A stretch of DNA of 54,554 nt, taken from the NCBI GenBank assembly GCA_903951425.1, contig CAJBBX010000002.1:1-54554 (forward strand), in the 5' to 3' direction. Every line of letters starts with the position of its first letter. The stretch's first letter is position 1. Shown here in pieces: positions 47,429-54,554 of this stretch. Below the pieces are notes generated by a model. The model was not told the DNA's origin. It saw only the letters and a program-made list of their open reading frames with translations, and did not search any database. Source of the DNA: an uncultured Chthonomonas sp. Lineage in GTDB: Bacteria > Armatimonadota > Chthonomonadetes > Chthonomonadales > CAJBBX01. Position numbers and translations under genes: made by a program.

Positions 47429-48658
47429 ATGCGCCTGACGCCCATGCCGGCCGCCCTCGCCCTCGCCATCCTGGCGGCGCCCTCCGCTCGGCCCGCGCCC
47501 ACTGCACCTGCCGCGGCCGTCGATGTCCGCCAATGCGGCGCCAGGGGCGACGGCAAGTCCGACGACGCCCCGGCATTCCTTGCAGCCATCGCCCGGGCCA
47601 CGGCGCTGAAGGTCCCGGTCACGGTGCCCATGGGCATCTACCGCCTGGGCAAGCCTCTGGTCCTGGGCTCCGTGGCGCTCTGCGGGCCTCCCGGCGGAGC
47701 GTGGAACGCCGACATCGACTCCATGCCCGTGCTGGAGCCGTCGCGCCACGATAGGCCCTGCGTCACCATGGGCGCGGGGGCCGGCCTCAAGGGCATCTGC
47801 ATCCGATACAAGTGGCAGGCCGAGCCGACGTCGGGTCCGGCAGCCGTGCTGGTTACCGGCATCGGCGCCTACATCAGCGGCGTCAAGATCATGTACCCGT
47901 GGGACGGCATCATGACCGACGGCGTCAACAACGTGGGCCGCCTGCACATCGAGAACGTCTTCATGGTCTCGCCCCGGAACGTGGGCGTCCGCGTGACCGG
48001 CACCTGGGACGTGCCCAGCCTCCGCAACGTGGAGGTCTGGAACGCAGGCCCCGTGCCGCGTGGGCTGGACAAGGGCATCGGCTTCGACCTGGGCAAGAAC
48101 GACCTGATCCGCCTGACCGACTGCTTCGCCTTCGCCATGCAGACCGGCTTTCTGCTGCGCGACAAGATACCGGGCTGCAAGATCGAGGGCGGCACATGGG
48201 GAACCATGGCCAACTGCGCCACGGACTACTGCGGCTACGGCCTGGTGGTGGAGGGCGAGAACACCGTCAGCGTCAGCGGCGGCACCTTCTGGGACCACGC
48301 CGAGGGCCTCGTGGTGAAGGGAGCCGCCCGCGTGCGCATGGCCGGCGCCGAGTTCCGCTCCAATGGCGCGCCCGCCATTAAGGTGCTTTCCGCCGATCAC
48401 GTTGCGCTGTCGGGCTGCTCCATCCTGCGGCCGATGAAGGAGTACCTGGCTCCGGCGGTGCTGCTGGAGGGCGGACGGACGATCCTCACCGGTAATCGCA
48501 TCGACGGCTGGGGCGCTGGAATCCGCGTGAACGGCGCGGCCTCCCTCACCGCCACGGGCAACGACTTGGAGACACACGGCTCGCCGCTGCTGGAGGACCG
48601 CCACACCGCGGGCGGCTCCGTGCGCACCGATATCCCGCCGCAGGAAGCACGCCCATGA
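47429..48658 (+). CDS. Secreted right-handed beta-helix (pectate-lyase superfamily) protein
   Basis: A 409-residue protein with a signal peptide (about residues 1-22). The start of the mature part, VDVRQCGARGDGKSDDAPAFLAAIARA, is the classic pectate-lyase_3 (GDGKSDD) opening. The rest is beta-helix-like: short strands with Gly, Asn and Val stacks (VEVWNAG, LTDCFAFAMQTG, VSVSGGTFWDHAEG, VALSGCSIL, GNRIDGWGAGIRV). It would bind or cleave a polyuronide or other polysaccharide; catalytic residues cannot be assigned. AGGAG precedes ATG 47429. Its stop overlaps the heparinase start (ATGA). Confidence 0.9.
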   Translation: MRLTPMPAALALAILAAPSARPAPTAPAAAVDVRQCGARGDGKSDDAPAFLAAIARATALKVPVTVPMGIYRLGKPLVLGSVALCGPPGGAWNADIDSMPVLEPSRHDRPCVTMGAGAGLKGICIRYKWQAEPTSGPAAVLVTGIGAYISGVKIMYPWDGIMTDGVNNVGRLHIENVFMVSPRNVGVRVTGTWDVPSLRNVEVWNAGPVPRGLDKGIGFDLGKNDLIRLTDCFAFAMQTGFLLRDKIPGCKIEGGTWGTMANCATDYCGYGLVVEGENTVSVSGGTFWDHAEGLVVKGAARVRMAGAEFRSNGAPAIKVLSADHVALSGCSILRPMKEYLAPAVLLEGGRTILTGNRIDGWGAGIRVNGAASLTATGNDLETHGSPLLEDRHTAGGSVRTDIPPQEARP

Positions 48659-50534
48659 GGCCCGCACTGATGCTCTGCGCCGCCCTGCTTGCGGCCTCGG
48701 CGGCGGGGCAGCAGGCCGCCAAGCCCAAACGAGCCCGTGAGGCGAGGCCTTTGATCCAGGTCCCGCCGCGCGAGCGCATCCTGGCATCGTTGCGTCCGGG
48801 CCACCCGCGCTTGCATGCCGACGCGGCCCGGTTTGAACTGCTGAAGCGCCGTTGCGAATCCGACCCCACTGTCTCGGCATGGTTCAAGCAGGCCCGGAGC
48901 CAGGGAGCCGAACTGCTGGCCGCCGCGCCCTGCGATTACGTGATCCCCGACGGCAAACGCCTGCTCGCCACGAGCCGCGAGGTGCTCCGCCGCGTCCAAT
49001 TGCTCGCCTTCCTGTACCGCATCGAAGACGACGCCGTCTGGGCTAAGCGCGCCTGGGAGGAGATGGACCACGTCGCGGCATTCAAGGACTGGAACCCCAG
49101 CCACTTCCTCGACACCGCCGAGATGACCCACGCCTTCGCCATCGGCTATGACTGGCTCTACGACTGGCTCAGTCCCGACCAGCGCAAGCGGCTGCGGACC
49201 GCCATCGTCACCCTCGGACTCCAGCCGGGGCTCAAGGTCTACCGCAGCCGAGGCGGATGGCCCACCGTCACCCACAACTGGAACCAGGTCTGCAACGGCG
49301 GCCTGGGCATGGGCGCGCTGGCCATCGCCGACGAAGAACCCGGGGCCGCCGCCGAAGTACTCCATGCCGCCGTCACCTCGATGCCCCGCGCCGTGGCCTC
49401 CTACGGTCCGGCGGCGCCTGGGCCGAGGGGCCGGGCTACTGGCAGTACGCTACCGCCTACACCGTGGCCTTTATGTCGGGCCTCAAGAGCGCCCTTGGCA
49501 CTGACTTCGGGCTCAGCGGCATCGCGGGCTTCTCCAAAGCGGGGCTCTTCCCGGTTCACGCCTCGGGCATCGGCTCCGTGGTGTTCGACTACGCCGACGC
49601 CCATGCCGGCGTGATCCGCGCGCCGGAGATGTGGTGGCTGGCCAACCGCTTCGGCAACCCGCTATACGCCTTCTACGCGGCGCGGCACGCCCTGGGCACA
49701 CCGCTGGACATGCTCTGGTACGAGCCCTCCCTCAGCGGCGCCAAGCCGGCCCGCGCACCCCTCAGCGTCCGGTTCCGGGGCGCCGGGATCGTCTGCCTCC
49801 GCACCTCCTGGGCCGATCCCGACGCCACCTGGCTGGGCGTGAAGGGCGGCGACAACCGCGCCAACCACAGTCACCTTGACCTGGGAAGCTTCGTCATGGA
49901 GGCGCAGGGCGTCCGCTGGGTCGTGGAGCTGGGCGGCGACGACTACAACCTGCCCGCCTACTTCGGAGCCCGCCGCTGGACCTACCACCGCCTCCGCGCC
50001 GAGGGCCACGCCGCCATCGTGTATGGCCCCGGCTCCGGGCCCGACCAGGACCCCTCCGCCGTGGCGCCCATCACGCAGTTCAAGGGTGGCAAGTCGCCCG
50101 TGGCGGTGCTGGACCTGAGCCGCGCCTACGGGTCGGCGGTGAGGTCGGCACAGCGCGGCTTCCGCCTCGTCGAGCCCGGTCTGGTGGTGGTGCAGGACGA
50201 GATGGAGGCCGACAGCCCCACCGACGCCTGGTGGTTCATGCCCACGCAGGCCGAGGTCGAAGTGGCGCCGGACGGCCGTAGCGCGCGCCTGACGCGGCAG
50301 GGCAAGGCCCTCACCGTGCGGATCGGCGAAGGATGCCCCGGCGCCCTCACCGTCATGCCCGCCGCCCCGCTGCCCGGTTCGCCGCATCCGGCGCGCCAGA
50401 ACGCCAACGCGGGCTACCGCAAGCTCGCCATCCACCTGCCCGCCGTCATATCGCTGCGGTTGGCCGTCGAGCTGGATGCCCGCACCGGCTCGCCTAGCCC
50501 TGCGCCGCCCGTGCGTCCGCTGGCGGCATGGTAA
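48655..50534 (+). pseudogene. Heparinase II/III family polysaccharide lyase, one-base frameshift
   Basis: The coding region starts at ATG 48655 (4-bp overlap with the previous stop), with a signal peptide (LMLCAALLAASAAG). An N-terminal alpha/alpha toroid (NWNQVCNGGLGMGALAIADEEPG) runs in one frame until about 49410. Homology then continues in the frame one base back: GAWAEGPGYWQYATAYT..., and later NHSHLDLGSFVMEAQGVRWVVELGGDDY, the heparinase beta-domain with its His/Asp motif, to TAA at 50532-50534. Heparinases usually read YGPDGAWAEG here; the DNA has GC where a GAC codon is expected, so a single base is missing near 49410-49412. Either a real inactivating deletion or an assembly error. 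Read separately, the two pieces would be 48655-49614 (319 residues) and a frame ending at 50534. Confidence 0.85.
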
Positions 50535-50605
50535 TAGTTAGCGCGATTCGCCTCGGCCGCAGTTTCGGTCGCCGCACTGCCGCGTAAGAAGGGGCACAAG
50601 ACATC

Positions 50606-50625
50606 CCGATCTCCCGTGGGATCGG
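50606..50625 (+). promoter_or_regulatory. Leader hairpin directly before Shine-Dalgarno
   Basis: CCGATCTC (50606-50613) pairs with GGGATCGG (50618-50625), eight pairs with one wobble and a 4-nt loop CCGT. AAAGGAG (50626-50632) follows with no gap, so folding could affect ribosome access for the gene at 50639. Confidence 0.5.
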
Positions 50626-50638
50626 AAAGGAGCCCGCT

Positions 50639-51529
50639 ATGCGATCACAGCTCAGCAGCCTGCTGGTGGCGGCCATCATCCTGACCGGCGCTTCGGCCAC
50701 CGGCCAGCAGCCCGGAGGCTTCCCGCAGGGCGGTCCCGGCATGGGCATGCGCGGCGGCCAGGGGCCCTTCATGCCCGGTCAGGGCGGGCCAGGCATGGGG
50801 CCGATGACGCCCACGCTGGCGGCCAAGACCGCCCAGCTGATGGCCCTTCGGCGCATCGTCGGCCTGAAGCTGACCCGAGATGAGATCAGCGCCGCGTTGC
50901 CGCACATTAAGGCCCTCCGCGCCGCCGAGAAGGCCATGGAGTCCGCCGCCGAGAGGGCGCTGGACGATGAGAAGAAGGCCCTGCTTGCGGCCGGACCCAA
51001 TACCACCGCCCCCCGCGGCGGCGGACTGAAGATGCGTGAGGCCGCGGACACCCTTCGCGCCAGGCATGACGAAACCTGGAAGGCGCTGGCCGAGGCCGTC
51101 GGTCCGGCCAAGGCGCGTGGGCTTCAGCAACTGGTCGGCGGTGGCGGTGTAGGCGGCTTCCAGATGCAGCCCGGCATGCCCGGAATGCCTGGGATGGGCG
51201 GCCCTGCCGGCGGAATGCCGGGGATGCCCGGTGCGGGTGGCGGCATGCGGCCCAACGCCGGTCAACGCGGCGGAGGGCAGGGCATGCGACGGCAGCCCGG
51301 CGGCCCCGGCGGAATGCCCGGAGGCGGCATGGAGGGACCCGGTGGACCTGGCGGCATGCCTGGCGGCATGCCCGGCATGGGCGGCCCGGGCATGGGCCCC
51401 GGCCCCATGGGCGGTGGACAGCCCGGCATGGGCAACCCCGGCGGGATGATGGGCGCCATGCCGGTCCGCATCAGCGTGGGCGAGCTGCTGGAGTTGCTGG
51501 AACAGAAGCTCGCAGCCATGCCCCGGTAG
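50639..51529 (+). CDS. Secreted Met/Gly/Pro-rich protein with helical core (Spy/CpxP-like guess)
   Basis: A 296-residue protein from ATG 50639, with AAAGGAG 6 nt upstream. The signal peptide spans about residues 1-22. The chain has a GPGMGMRGG-type region, a charged helical core at about 55-145 (ALRRIVGLKLTRDEISAALPHIKALRAAEKAMESAAERALDDEKKALLAAG), then a long GGMPGMPG-type low-complexity region, and a short C-terminal helix (VRISVGELLELLEQKLAAMPR). The core resembles Spy/CpxP/ZraP-type periplasmic stress proteins in position and charge, but the match is weak. Met-rich repeats can bind copper or silver. It sits just before an ECF sigma/anti-sigma pair, which fits an envelope-stress or metal role; that is inference. 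Confidence 0.8.
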   Translation: MRSQLSSLLVAAIILTGASATGQQPGGFPQGGPGMGMRGGQGPFMPGQGGPGMGPMTPTLAAKTAQLMALRRIVGLKLTRDEISAALPHIKALRAAEKAMESAAERALDDEKKALLAAGPNTTAPRGGGLKMREAADTLRARHDETWKALAEAVGPAKARGLQQLVGGGGVGGFQMQPGMPGMPGMGGPAGGMPGMPGAGGGMRPNAGQRGGGQGMRRQPGGPGGMPGGGMEGPGGPGGMPGGMPGMGGPGMGPGPMGGGQPGMGNPGGMMGAMPVRISVGELLELLEQKLAAMPR

Positions 51530-51540
51530 CGCGTAACCCA

Positions 51541-51568
51541 GGGGCGGGCGGGCAACCCCGTCCGCCCC
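51541..51568 (+). promoter_or_regulatory. GC-rich hairpin between Met/Gly-rich gene and sigma factor gene
   Basis: GGGGCGGGC plus GGG (51541-51552) pairs with CCC(C) and GTCCGCCCC (51556-51568), about 12 pairs with one wobble and a one-base bulge; the loop is CAA. It ends directly before GGAAG, 13 nt before the sigma-factor start at 51582. It could terminate or attenuate read-through, or cover the ribosome site. Confidence 0.5.
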
Positions 51569-51581
51569 GGAAGCACCTCCG

Positions 51582-52163
51582 ATGCATACTATAGCCGTGA
51601 CGCGACCCCACTGGCAGACCGAGAGTGATGACCTGGCCCTGGCCGCGGCCGCCCGCGACGGCGACCGCTCGGCCTACGCCGTGCTGATCGCCCGGTACCG
51701 CGGCATGGCTTTCGCCTATGCGTTGTCCGCGCTGGGCAACCGTGAAGAGGCCGAGGACGCAGCGCAGGACGCCTTCGTGCAGGCCTACTCCGCAATGCCC
51801 CGCTTCGATCCCGACCGGGCCGAGTGGGCCGCCTGGTTTATGCGTATCGTCCGCAACCGGTGTCGCGACGGGTTGCGCCGCCGCAAGACGCGCAGACCCG
51901 CCGAGATGCCGCTGGAGATCGTGGATGAGGCGCCCGGCCCCGAGGCCGTAACCATGGCCGACGACCGCCGCCGTGTCCTCATGCAAGCTGTGGCTGCACT
52001 GCCGGAGGCCCAGCGCGTGCCGCTTATCATGCACTACGCTGCCGGCAGGACGCGTGTCGAGATCGCCCACGCATTGGGCGTGCCCGAAAGCACCATCATC
52101 GGCAGGCTTGCCGGAGGCCTGAAGACGCTGCGCCGGCGCTTTGGCGGGGAGGGCTTGATATGA
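51582..52163 (+). CDS. ECF-family RNA polymerase sigma factor
   Basis: A 193-residue protein. Region 2 spans about residues 32-98 (YAVLIARYRGMAFAYALSALGNREEAEDAAQDAFVQAYSAMPRFD... FMRIVRNRCRDGLRRR). Region 4 spans about 130-185 (AVAALPEAQRVPLIMHYAAGRTRVEIAHALGVPESTIIGRLAGGLKTLRRRF). Together they give a group-4 (ECF) sigma factor. ATG 51582 is used; GTG 51597 is an in-frame alternative and neither has a strong ribosome site. Its stop overlaps the anti-sigma start by 4 bp (ATGA), the usual translational coupling. Target promoters cannot be seen. Confidence 0.95.
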   Translation: MHTIAVTRPHWQTESDDLALAAAARDGDRSAYAVLIARYRGMAFAYALSALGNREEAEDAAQDAFVQAYSAMPRFDPDRAEWAAWFMRIVRNRCRDGLRRRKTRRPAEMPLEIVDEAPGPEAVTMADDRRRVLMQAVAALPEAQRVPLIMHYAAGRTRVEIAHALGVPESTIIGRLAGGLKTLRRRFGGEGLI

Positions 52164-52960
52164 ACCTAGTGTGCACCTGCGTGCGCCGCCGCCTGGCCGC
52201 ACTCACTGCCTCGGGAACCGAGATCGGGCCGGCATCGTGGCTCGCGCGCCATCTGGCCGCCTGCCCGGACTGCTCCCTCGAGAGCCGCGCCCTTGCCTCC
52301 CTGGCCGGCGACCTGGCCTCAGCTCGGCTGCCGGAGCCCGACGAGCAGACCTTCGCGGCCGCCGTCTGGCGCAAGGTTGACGCCCTGCCCGCGCCCATCC
52401 GCCGAGCCGTCTGGTGGCAGTCGCCCGGTCTTCTCGCCGCCGCGGCCGGCGCATGCGCGGTCGCCCTCTGGATGGCCCGCGAACCAGCCCGCGTCGACAT
52501 CACCGAACAGCCGCACTCTCCGGGCTCGGCAGTCCGCGCCGCCGGCCTGGCCGGAACGGTGGCATCCATCTCGCCCGCGTCGCGGCCCAAGGCCGACCTG
52601 GTAACCCCGCCGCCGGCGCCTCCTGTTCCGCGGGTCAAGAAGCCCACTGCCGCCGGTTCGCGCACGCCGGCGATCCCGAAGCTCCGTCCGGGCCTCAACC
52701 CCGCCTCCGCGCGCCCGCGACGCATGCTTGCCTCGGCGGCCTCCTCAACGGCCGGCTCCACCGTGGCCTGGTCCGACTGGGGCTCCTACTATGAGCAGAA
52801 GGGCGACTACCGGAGCGCAGCCTACGCCTACGGCATGGCCCACTCCGAGAAGCGCGACCCCACCACCGCCTTCGCCTACGGCCGAGCATCCGAGGCCTCC
52901 GGCGACCTGGCATCTGCCATGGACCGCTACGCCGCCGTCCTGGAGCAAGACGGGGGGTAG
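52160..52960 (+). CDS. Membrane anti-sigma factor with zinc-finger domain and TPR-like tail
   Basis: A 266-residue protein overlapping the sigma gene by 4 bp. The N-terminus has HLAACPDC (His31, Cys35, Cys38, H-x3-C-x2-C), the zinc-binding anti-sigma (ZAS) motif. A transmembrane helix (about 88-106, LLAAAAGACAVALWMA) follows, then a Pro/Ala-rich stretch. The last 60 residues (WGSYYEQKGDYRSAAYAYGMAHSEKRDPTTAFAYGRASEASGDLASAMDRYAAVLEQ) look like one or two TPR helices. It would hold the ECF sigma at the membrane until a signal outside, perhaps sensed by the outward tail. The tail side depends on topology, not proven. Confidence 0.9.
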   Translation: MNLVCTCVRRRLAALTASGTEIGPASWLARHLAACPDCSLESRALASLAGDLASARLPEPDEQTFAAAVWRKVDALPAPIRRAVWWQSPGLLAAAAGACAVALWMAREPARVDITEQPHSPGSAVRAAGLAGTVASISPASRPKADLVTPPPAPPVPRVKKPTAAGSRTPAIPKLRPGLNPASARPRRMLASAASSTAGSTVAWSDWGSYYEQKGDYRSAAYAYGMAHSEKRDPTTAFAYGRASEASGDLASAMDRYAAVLEQDGG

Positions 52961-53021
52961 GGCCCCCCGCTTGACCTCACTGACGACGCTGTCAGTGCTG
53001 CCAATGAGGTCAAAGGGGGCC
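52951..53021 (+). terminator. Terminator or attenuator with two alternative hairpins
   Basis: GGGGGG (52952-52957, before the anti-sigma stop) can pair with CCCCCC (52963-52968). That same C run can instead pair with GGGGG at 53015-53019. The second form is a long stem-loop: GGCCCCC/GGGGGCC (52961/53015), TTGACCT/AGGTCAA (52971/53007) and CACTGAC/GTCAGTG (52978/52991) with loop GACGCT. The helix is stable but lacks a T run. Confidence 0.5.
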
Positions 53022-53044
53022 GCGCCCCTGCCCTTCGCACCCGG

Positions 53045-53050
53045 TACACT
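53045..53050 (+). promoter_or_regulatory. Possible -10 box GG-TACACT-GAGG
   Basis: TACACT lies 27 nt before TTG 53078. The surrounding GGTACACTGAGG is identical to the minus-strand string before the gene at 42116. Confidence 0.25.
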
Positions 53051-53077
53051 GAGGGCCATTCCGCACGGAGGTGCGCC

Positions 53078-54184
53078 TTGGCCCTCGGTTCCGATTATCG
53101 CCGCCGCTTCGCGCTGACCCTTGAGCACAAGCCCGTGGACCGGCCTCCCATGGATCTGGCCGCCACGGACATGACTACCATCGACGGCGGTCCGCGCCGT
53201 CTGGCTCCCGCGCTGGGACTGCCGCCAATGGCCGATCCCGCCGAGGCCGATGAGGCCGTGCTCGTGGCGCTGGATATCGACGTGCGGGGCATCGGTGGTG
53301 TCATCTCCGCTCCCTCGCCCCTGGAGCACCGCATTTCGGAGACCGAGGTCGCCGACGTCTGGGGCATCACCTACCGCTACAACGGCCACCACTACGAGGC
53401 CGTGGGGCGTCCGCTTGCCGGGGCCACCCTCGCCGATCTGGAGGCGTTCCCCTGGCCCGATCCCGAGCGTATCGACCCGGCGACCATCCAGGCCGTCGCC
53501 GACCGTGCCCGGTACCTGGCCGAGGAGACCGGATACGTTGTCTGCGGCAAGCACCCGGTCCTCGGCGTCATGGAGCTGGGCTGCTGGATGTGCGGGTATG
53601 ACGATTTCCTGGAGCGCATGGCCTCCGAGCCCGAGTTCGTCCACCGCTTCTTCGAGATCATCCGCGCCTACCAACGCCGCGTAGACGCGCTCTACTACGG
53701 CGCCGTGGGCCGCTACCTCCACTTCACCAGCGCTGGCGACGACTTCGGCACCCAGACCGGCCCCTTCATCTCGCCCCGCATGTTCCGCCGCATGGTCAAG
53801 CCCTACATCGAAGACCGTCTGCGCGACCTCCGCCGCTTCACCGACGCCGCCTTCTTCCACCACTCCTGCGGGGCCATCCGGGAGCTGATCCCGGACCTAA
53901 TCGACGCCGGCGTGCAGATACTCAATCCCATCCAGCCCCACGCGGCGGGCATGGAGCCGGATGGCCTCAAACGCGACTTCGGGGAGCGGCTCACCTTCCA
54001 CGGAGGCATCGACACGCAGCAGCTCCTGCCCTACGGCACGCCCGAGGAAGTGATCTCCGAGACGCGGCGCATCATCGCCACGCTGGGCGACGGGGGAGGC
54101 TACGTGCTGGCCGCGGCCCACACCATCCAGGACGACGTGCCCGCCGAGAACGCCGTGGCCCTCTTTCGCGCGGCTATGCCGTAG
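53078..54184 (+). CDS. Uroporphyrinogen decarboxylase (URO-D) family protein
   Basis: A 368-residue protein starting at TTG 53078, with GGAGG (53066-53070) 7 nt upstream. DYRRRFALTLEHKPVDRPP is the family start; HHSCGAI carries the Cys/His metal site, and FHGGIDTQQLLPYGTPEEVISETRRIIATLG is the conserved C-terminal barrel region. It differs from the protein at 44520-45533 but shares its PYGTP(E/D)EV signature. Likely a methyltransferase-type or other non-heme member, given no heme genes nearby; substrate unknown. It follows the hairpin at 52951-53021. Its end overlaps the convergent VUT-like gene by 11 bp. Confidence 0.92.
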   Translation: MALGSDYRRRFALTLEHKPVDRPPMDLAATDMTTIDGGPRRLAPALGLPPMADPAEADEAVLVALDIDVRGIGGVISAPSPLEHRISETEVADVWGITYRYNGHHYEAVGRPLAGATLADLEAFPWPDPERIDPATIQAVADRARYLAEETGYVVCGKHPVLGVMELGCWMCGYDDFLERMASEPEFVHRFFEIIRAYQRRVDALYYGAVGRYLHFTSAGDDFGTQTGPFISPRMFRRMVKPYIEDRLRDLRRFTDAAFFHHSCGAIRELIPDLIDAGVQILNPIQPHAAGMEPDGLKRDFGERLTFHGGIDTQQLLPYGTPEEVISETRRIIATLGDGGGYVLAAAHTIQDDVPAENAVALFRAAMP

Positions 54185-54554
54185 CGCCGCTGGGGGAGCG
54201 CCGGCCGGCGCGCACCAGGCCGACCAGGCCGACCAGGGCGCCCATGACGGCCTTGGTCAGCATGTCGCCCACGGTCAGCCCCAGCATGGCGCCCCAACCC
54301 AGGACGCCGGCGAAGGCCACCAGATTGAAGACCACTGTGTCGATGGGGATCGAGACCGAGTTCGAGCGTAGCACCCGGGCCAGCCAGGCACGGCGCCGGT
54401 TGGCGTGGTAGATCTCGGTATCGGCGGACTCGGCCATGGCGGTGGCGATGACCGACGCCAGGATGATCCGCGGCGGGACGCCAAGCAGGGCCGTCTCGGC
54501 GCACGAGGCTACGATGGCCACGCAGATCATGGCATACGCTCCTCGCCTCCCGAA
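54174..54554 (-). CDS. VUT-family (queuosine-precursor-transporter-like) membrane protein, truncated by window edge
   Basis: The frame is open from the right edge of the window to TAG at 54174 (126 residues seen). The visible part has hydrophobic segments (AYAMICVAIVASCAETALLG, a middle SIPIDTVVFNLVAFAGVLGWGAMLGLTVG and MGALVGLVGLVRAG) and the charged loop ADTEIYHANRRRAW. Together they resemble VUT/YhhQ family carriers, which import queuosine precursors. An ATG at 54530 is possible, but the frame continues in-phase upstream and the first helix looks cut, so the true N-terminus is probably beyond the window. Moderate confidence in the family. Confidence 0.7.
   Translation of the reverse strand, partial: FGRRGAYAMICVAIVASCAETALLGVPPRIILASVIATAMAESADTEIYHANRRRAWLARVLRSNSVSIPIDTVVFNLVAFAGVLGWGAMLGLTVGDMLTKAVMGALVGLVGLVRAGRRSPSGATA

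Noticed and set aside
49390-49430. Programmed ribosomal frameshift in the heparinase gene
   Set aside because: No slippery heptamer or downstream pseudoknot is evident, and a missing base at an expected GAC codon explains the shift.
51150-51470. Collagen-like or PE-PGRS-type reading of the Met/Gly-rich region
   Set aside because: The repeats follow G-x-P/M patterns loosely without a strict Gly-X-Y period and belong to the low-complexity part of one exported protein.
1-54554. tRNA, rRNA or riboswitch genes
   Set aside because: No cloverleaf, rRNA core motif or recognisable riboswitch consensus was seen by eye; a covariance-model search would be needed to exclude small RNAs.

Overview
The window is GC-rich bacterial DNA of unknown source, with genes packed on both strands and no rRNA, tRNA, CRISPR array or replication origin that I can see. 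Its content resembles uncultured Armatimonadota, with Planctomycetes-like or other PVC bacteria as the main alternative. It has three Tat-exported Gfo/Idh/MocA oxidoreductases, two uroporphyrinogen-decarboxylase-family proteins, secreted HEAT-repeat proteins, SGNH hydrolases, a DUF4832 protein, a DUF6807 (PmoA-like) protein, a creatininase-family amidohydrolase and a heparinase. The phylum is an inference from gene content only.

Layout. 1-1935 (-) is the start of a large secreted glycine-rich protein built of tandem modules of about 260 residues. 2378-3427 (+) is a ROK kinase. 3430-5215 (-) holds two secreted proteins, one HEAT-like. 5435-5677 (+) is a small BON-like protein behind two palindromes. 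5702-8115 (-) holds a DUF4832 protein and an Rpn/PD-(D/E)XK transposase-type nuclease. 8262-13108 (+) holds a Tat MocA oxidoreductase, an SGNH hydrolase, a GH20-like secreted protein and a DUF6508 gene that looks inserted between 28-bp direct repeats. 13105-14496 (-) is a GATase-like protein. 14591-18614 (+) is a tight operon of a zinc alcohol dehydrogenase, a serine-beta-lactamase/GH-A fusion enzyme and a TIM-barrel-like secreted protein. 18682-30398 (-) is a six-gene carbohydrate block: six-hairpin glycosidase lipoprotein, DUF6807, MFS transporter, degenerate ADP-ribosylglycohydrolase-like protein, MocA and HEAT protein. 30531-33045 (+) is a GH2 enzyme and a methyltransferase. 33059-36884 holds a TauE/SafE exporter, a creatininase-family protein and a second MocA-HEAT pair, with REP-like hairpin repeats between them. 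37072-42116 is a convergent pair: an FAD oxidoreductase and a multidomain metalloprotease. 42243-44498 (+) holds a VOC protein, an SGNH hydrolase and an AMMECR1 protein. 44520-45533 (-) is a UroD-family protein. 45698-54184 (+) holds an SSS transporter, a pectate-lyase-fold protein, a frameshifted heparinase, a Met/Gly-rich secreted protein, an ECF sigma factor, an anti-sigma factor and a second UroD-family protein. The window ends in a truncated VUT-family gene (-).

How the genes fit together (inference). Most products are exported or are membrane carriers. Lipid-anchored and secreted glycosidases and lyases would cut plant or microbial glycans outside the cytoplasm. SGNH esterases would remove acyl groups. 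The MFS and SSS carriers would import the products, and MocA, FAD and ADH enzymes would oxidise or epimerise them before phosphorylation by the ROK kinase. No SusC/SusD pair, ABC importer or classical sugar-responsive regulator is present.

The most unusual signals are: the DUF6508 insertion with 28-bp direct repeats, the beta-lactamase/GH fusion, a repeated MocA-then-HEAT gene pairing, a dispersed REP-like hairpin (one copy inside a coding region), and GC-rich leader hairpins lying just upstream of Shine-Dalgarno sites of several genes. None of these amounts to a clearly new defence or mobile system.
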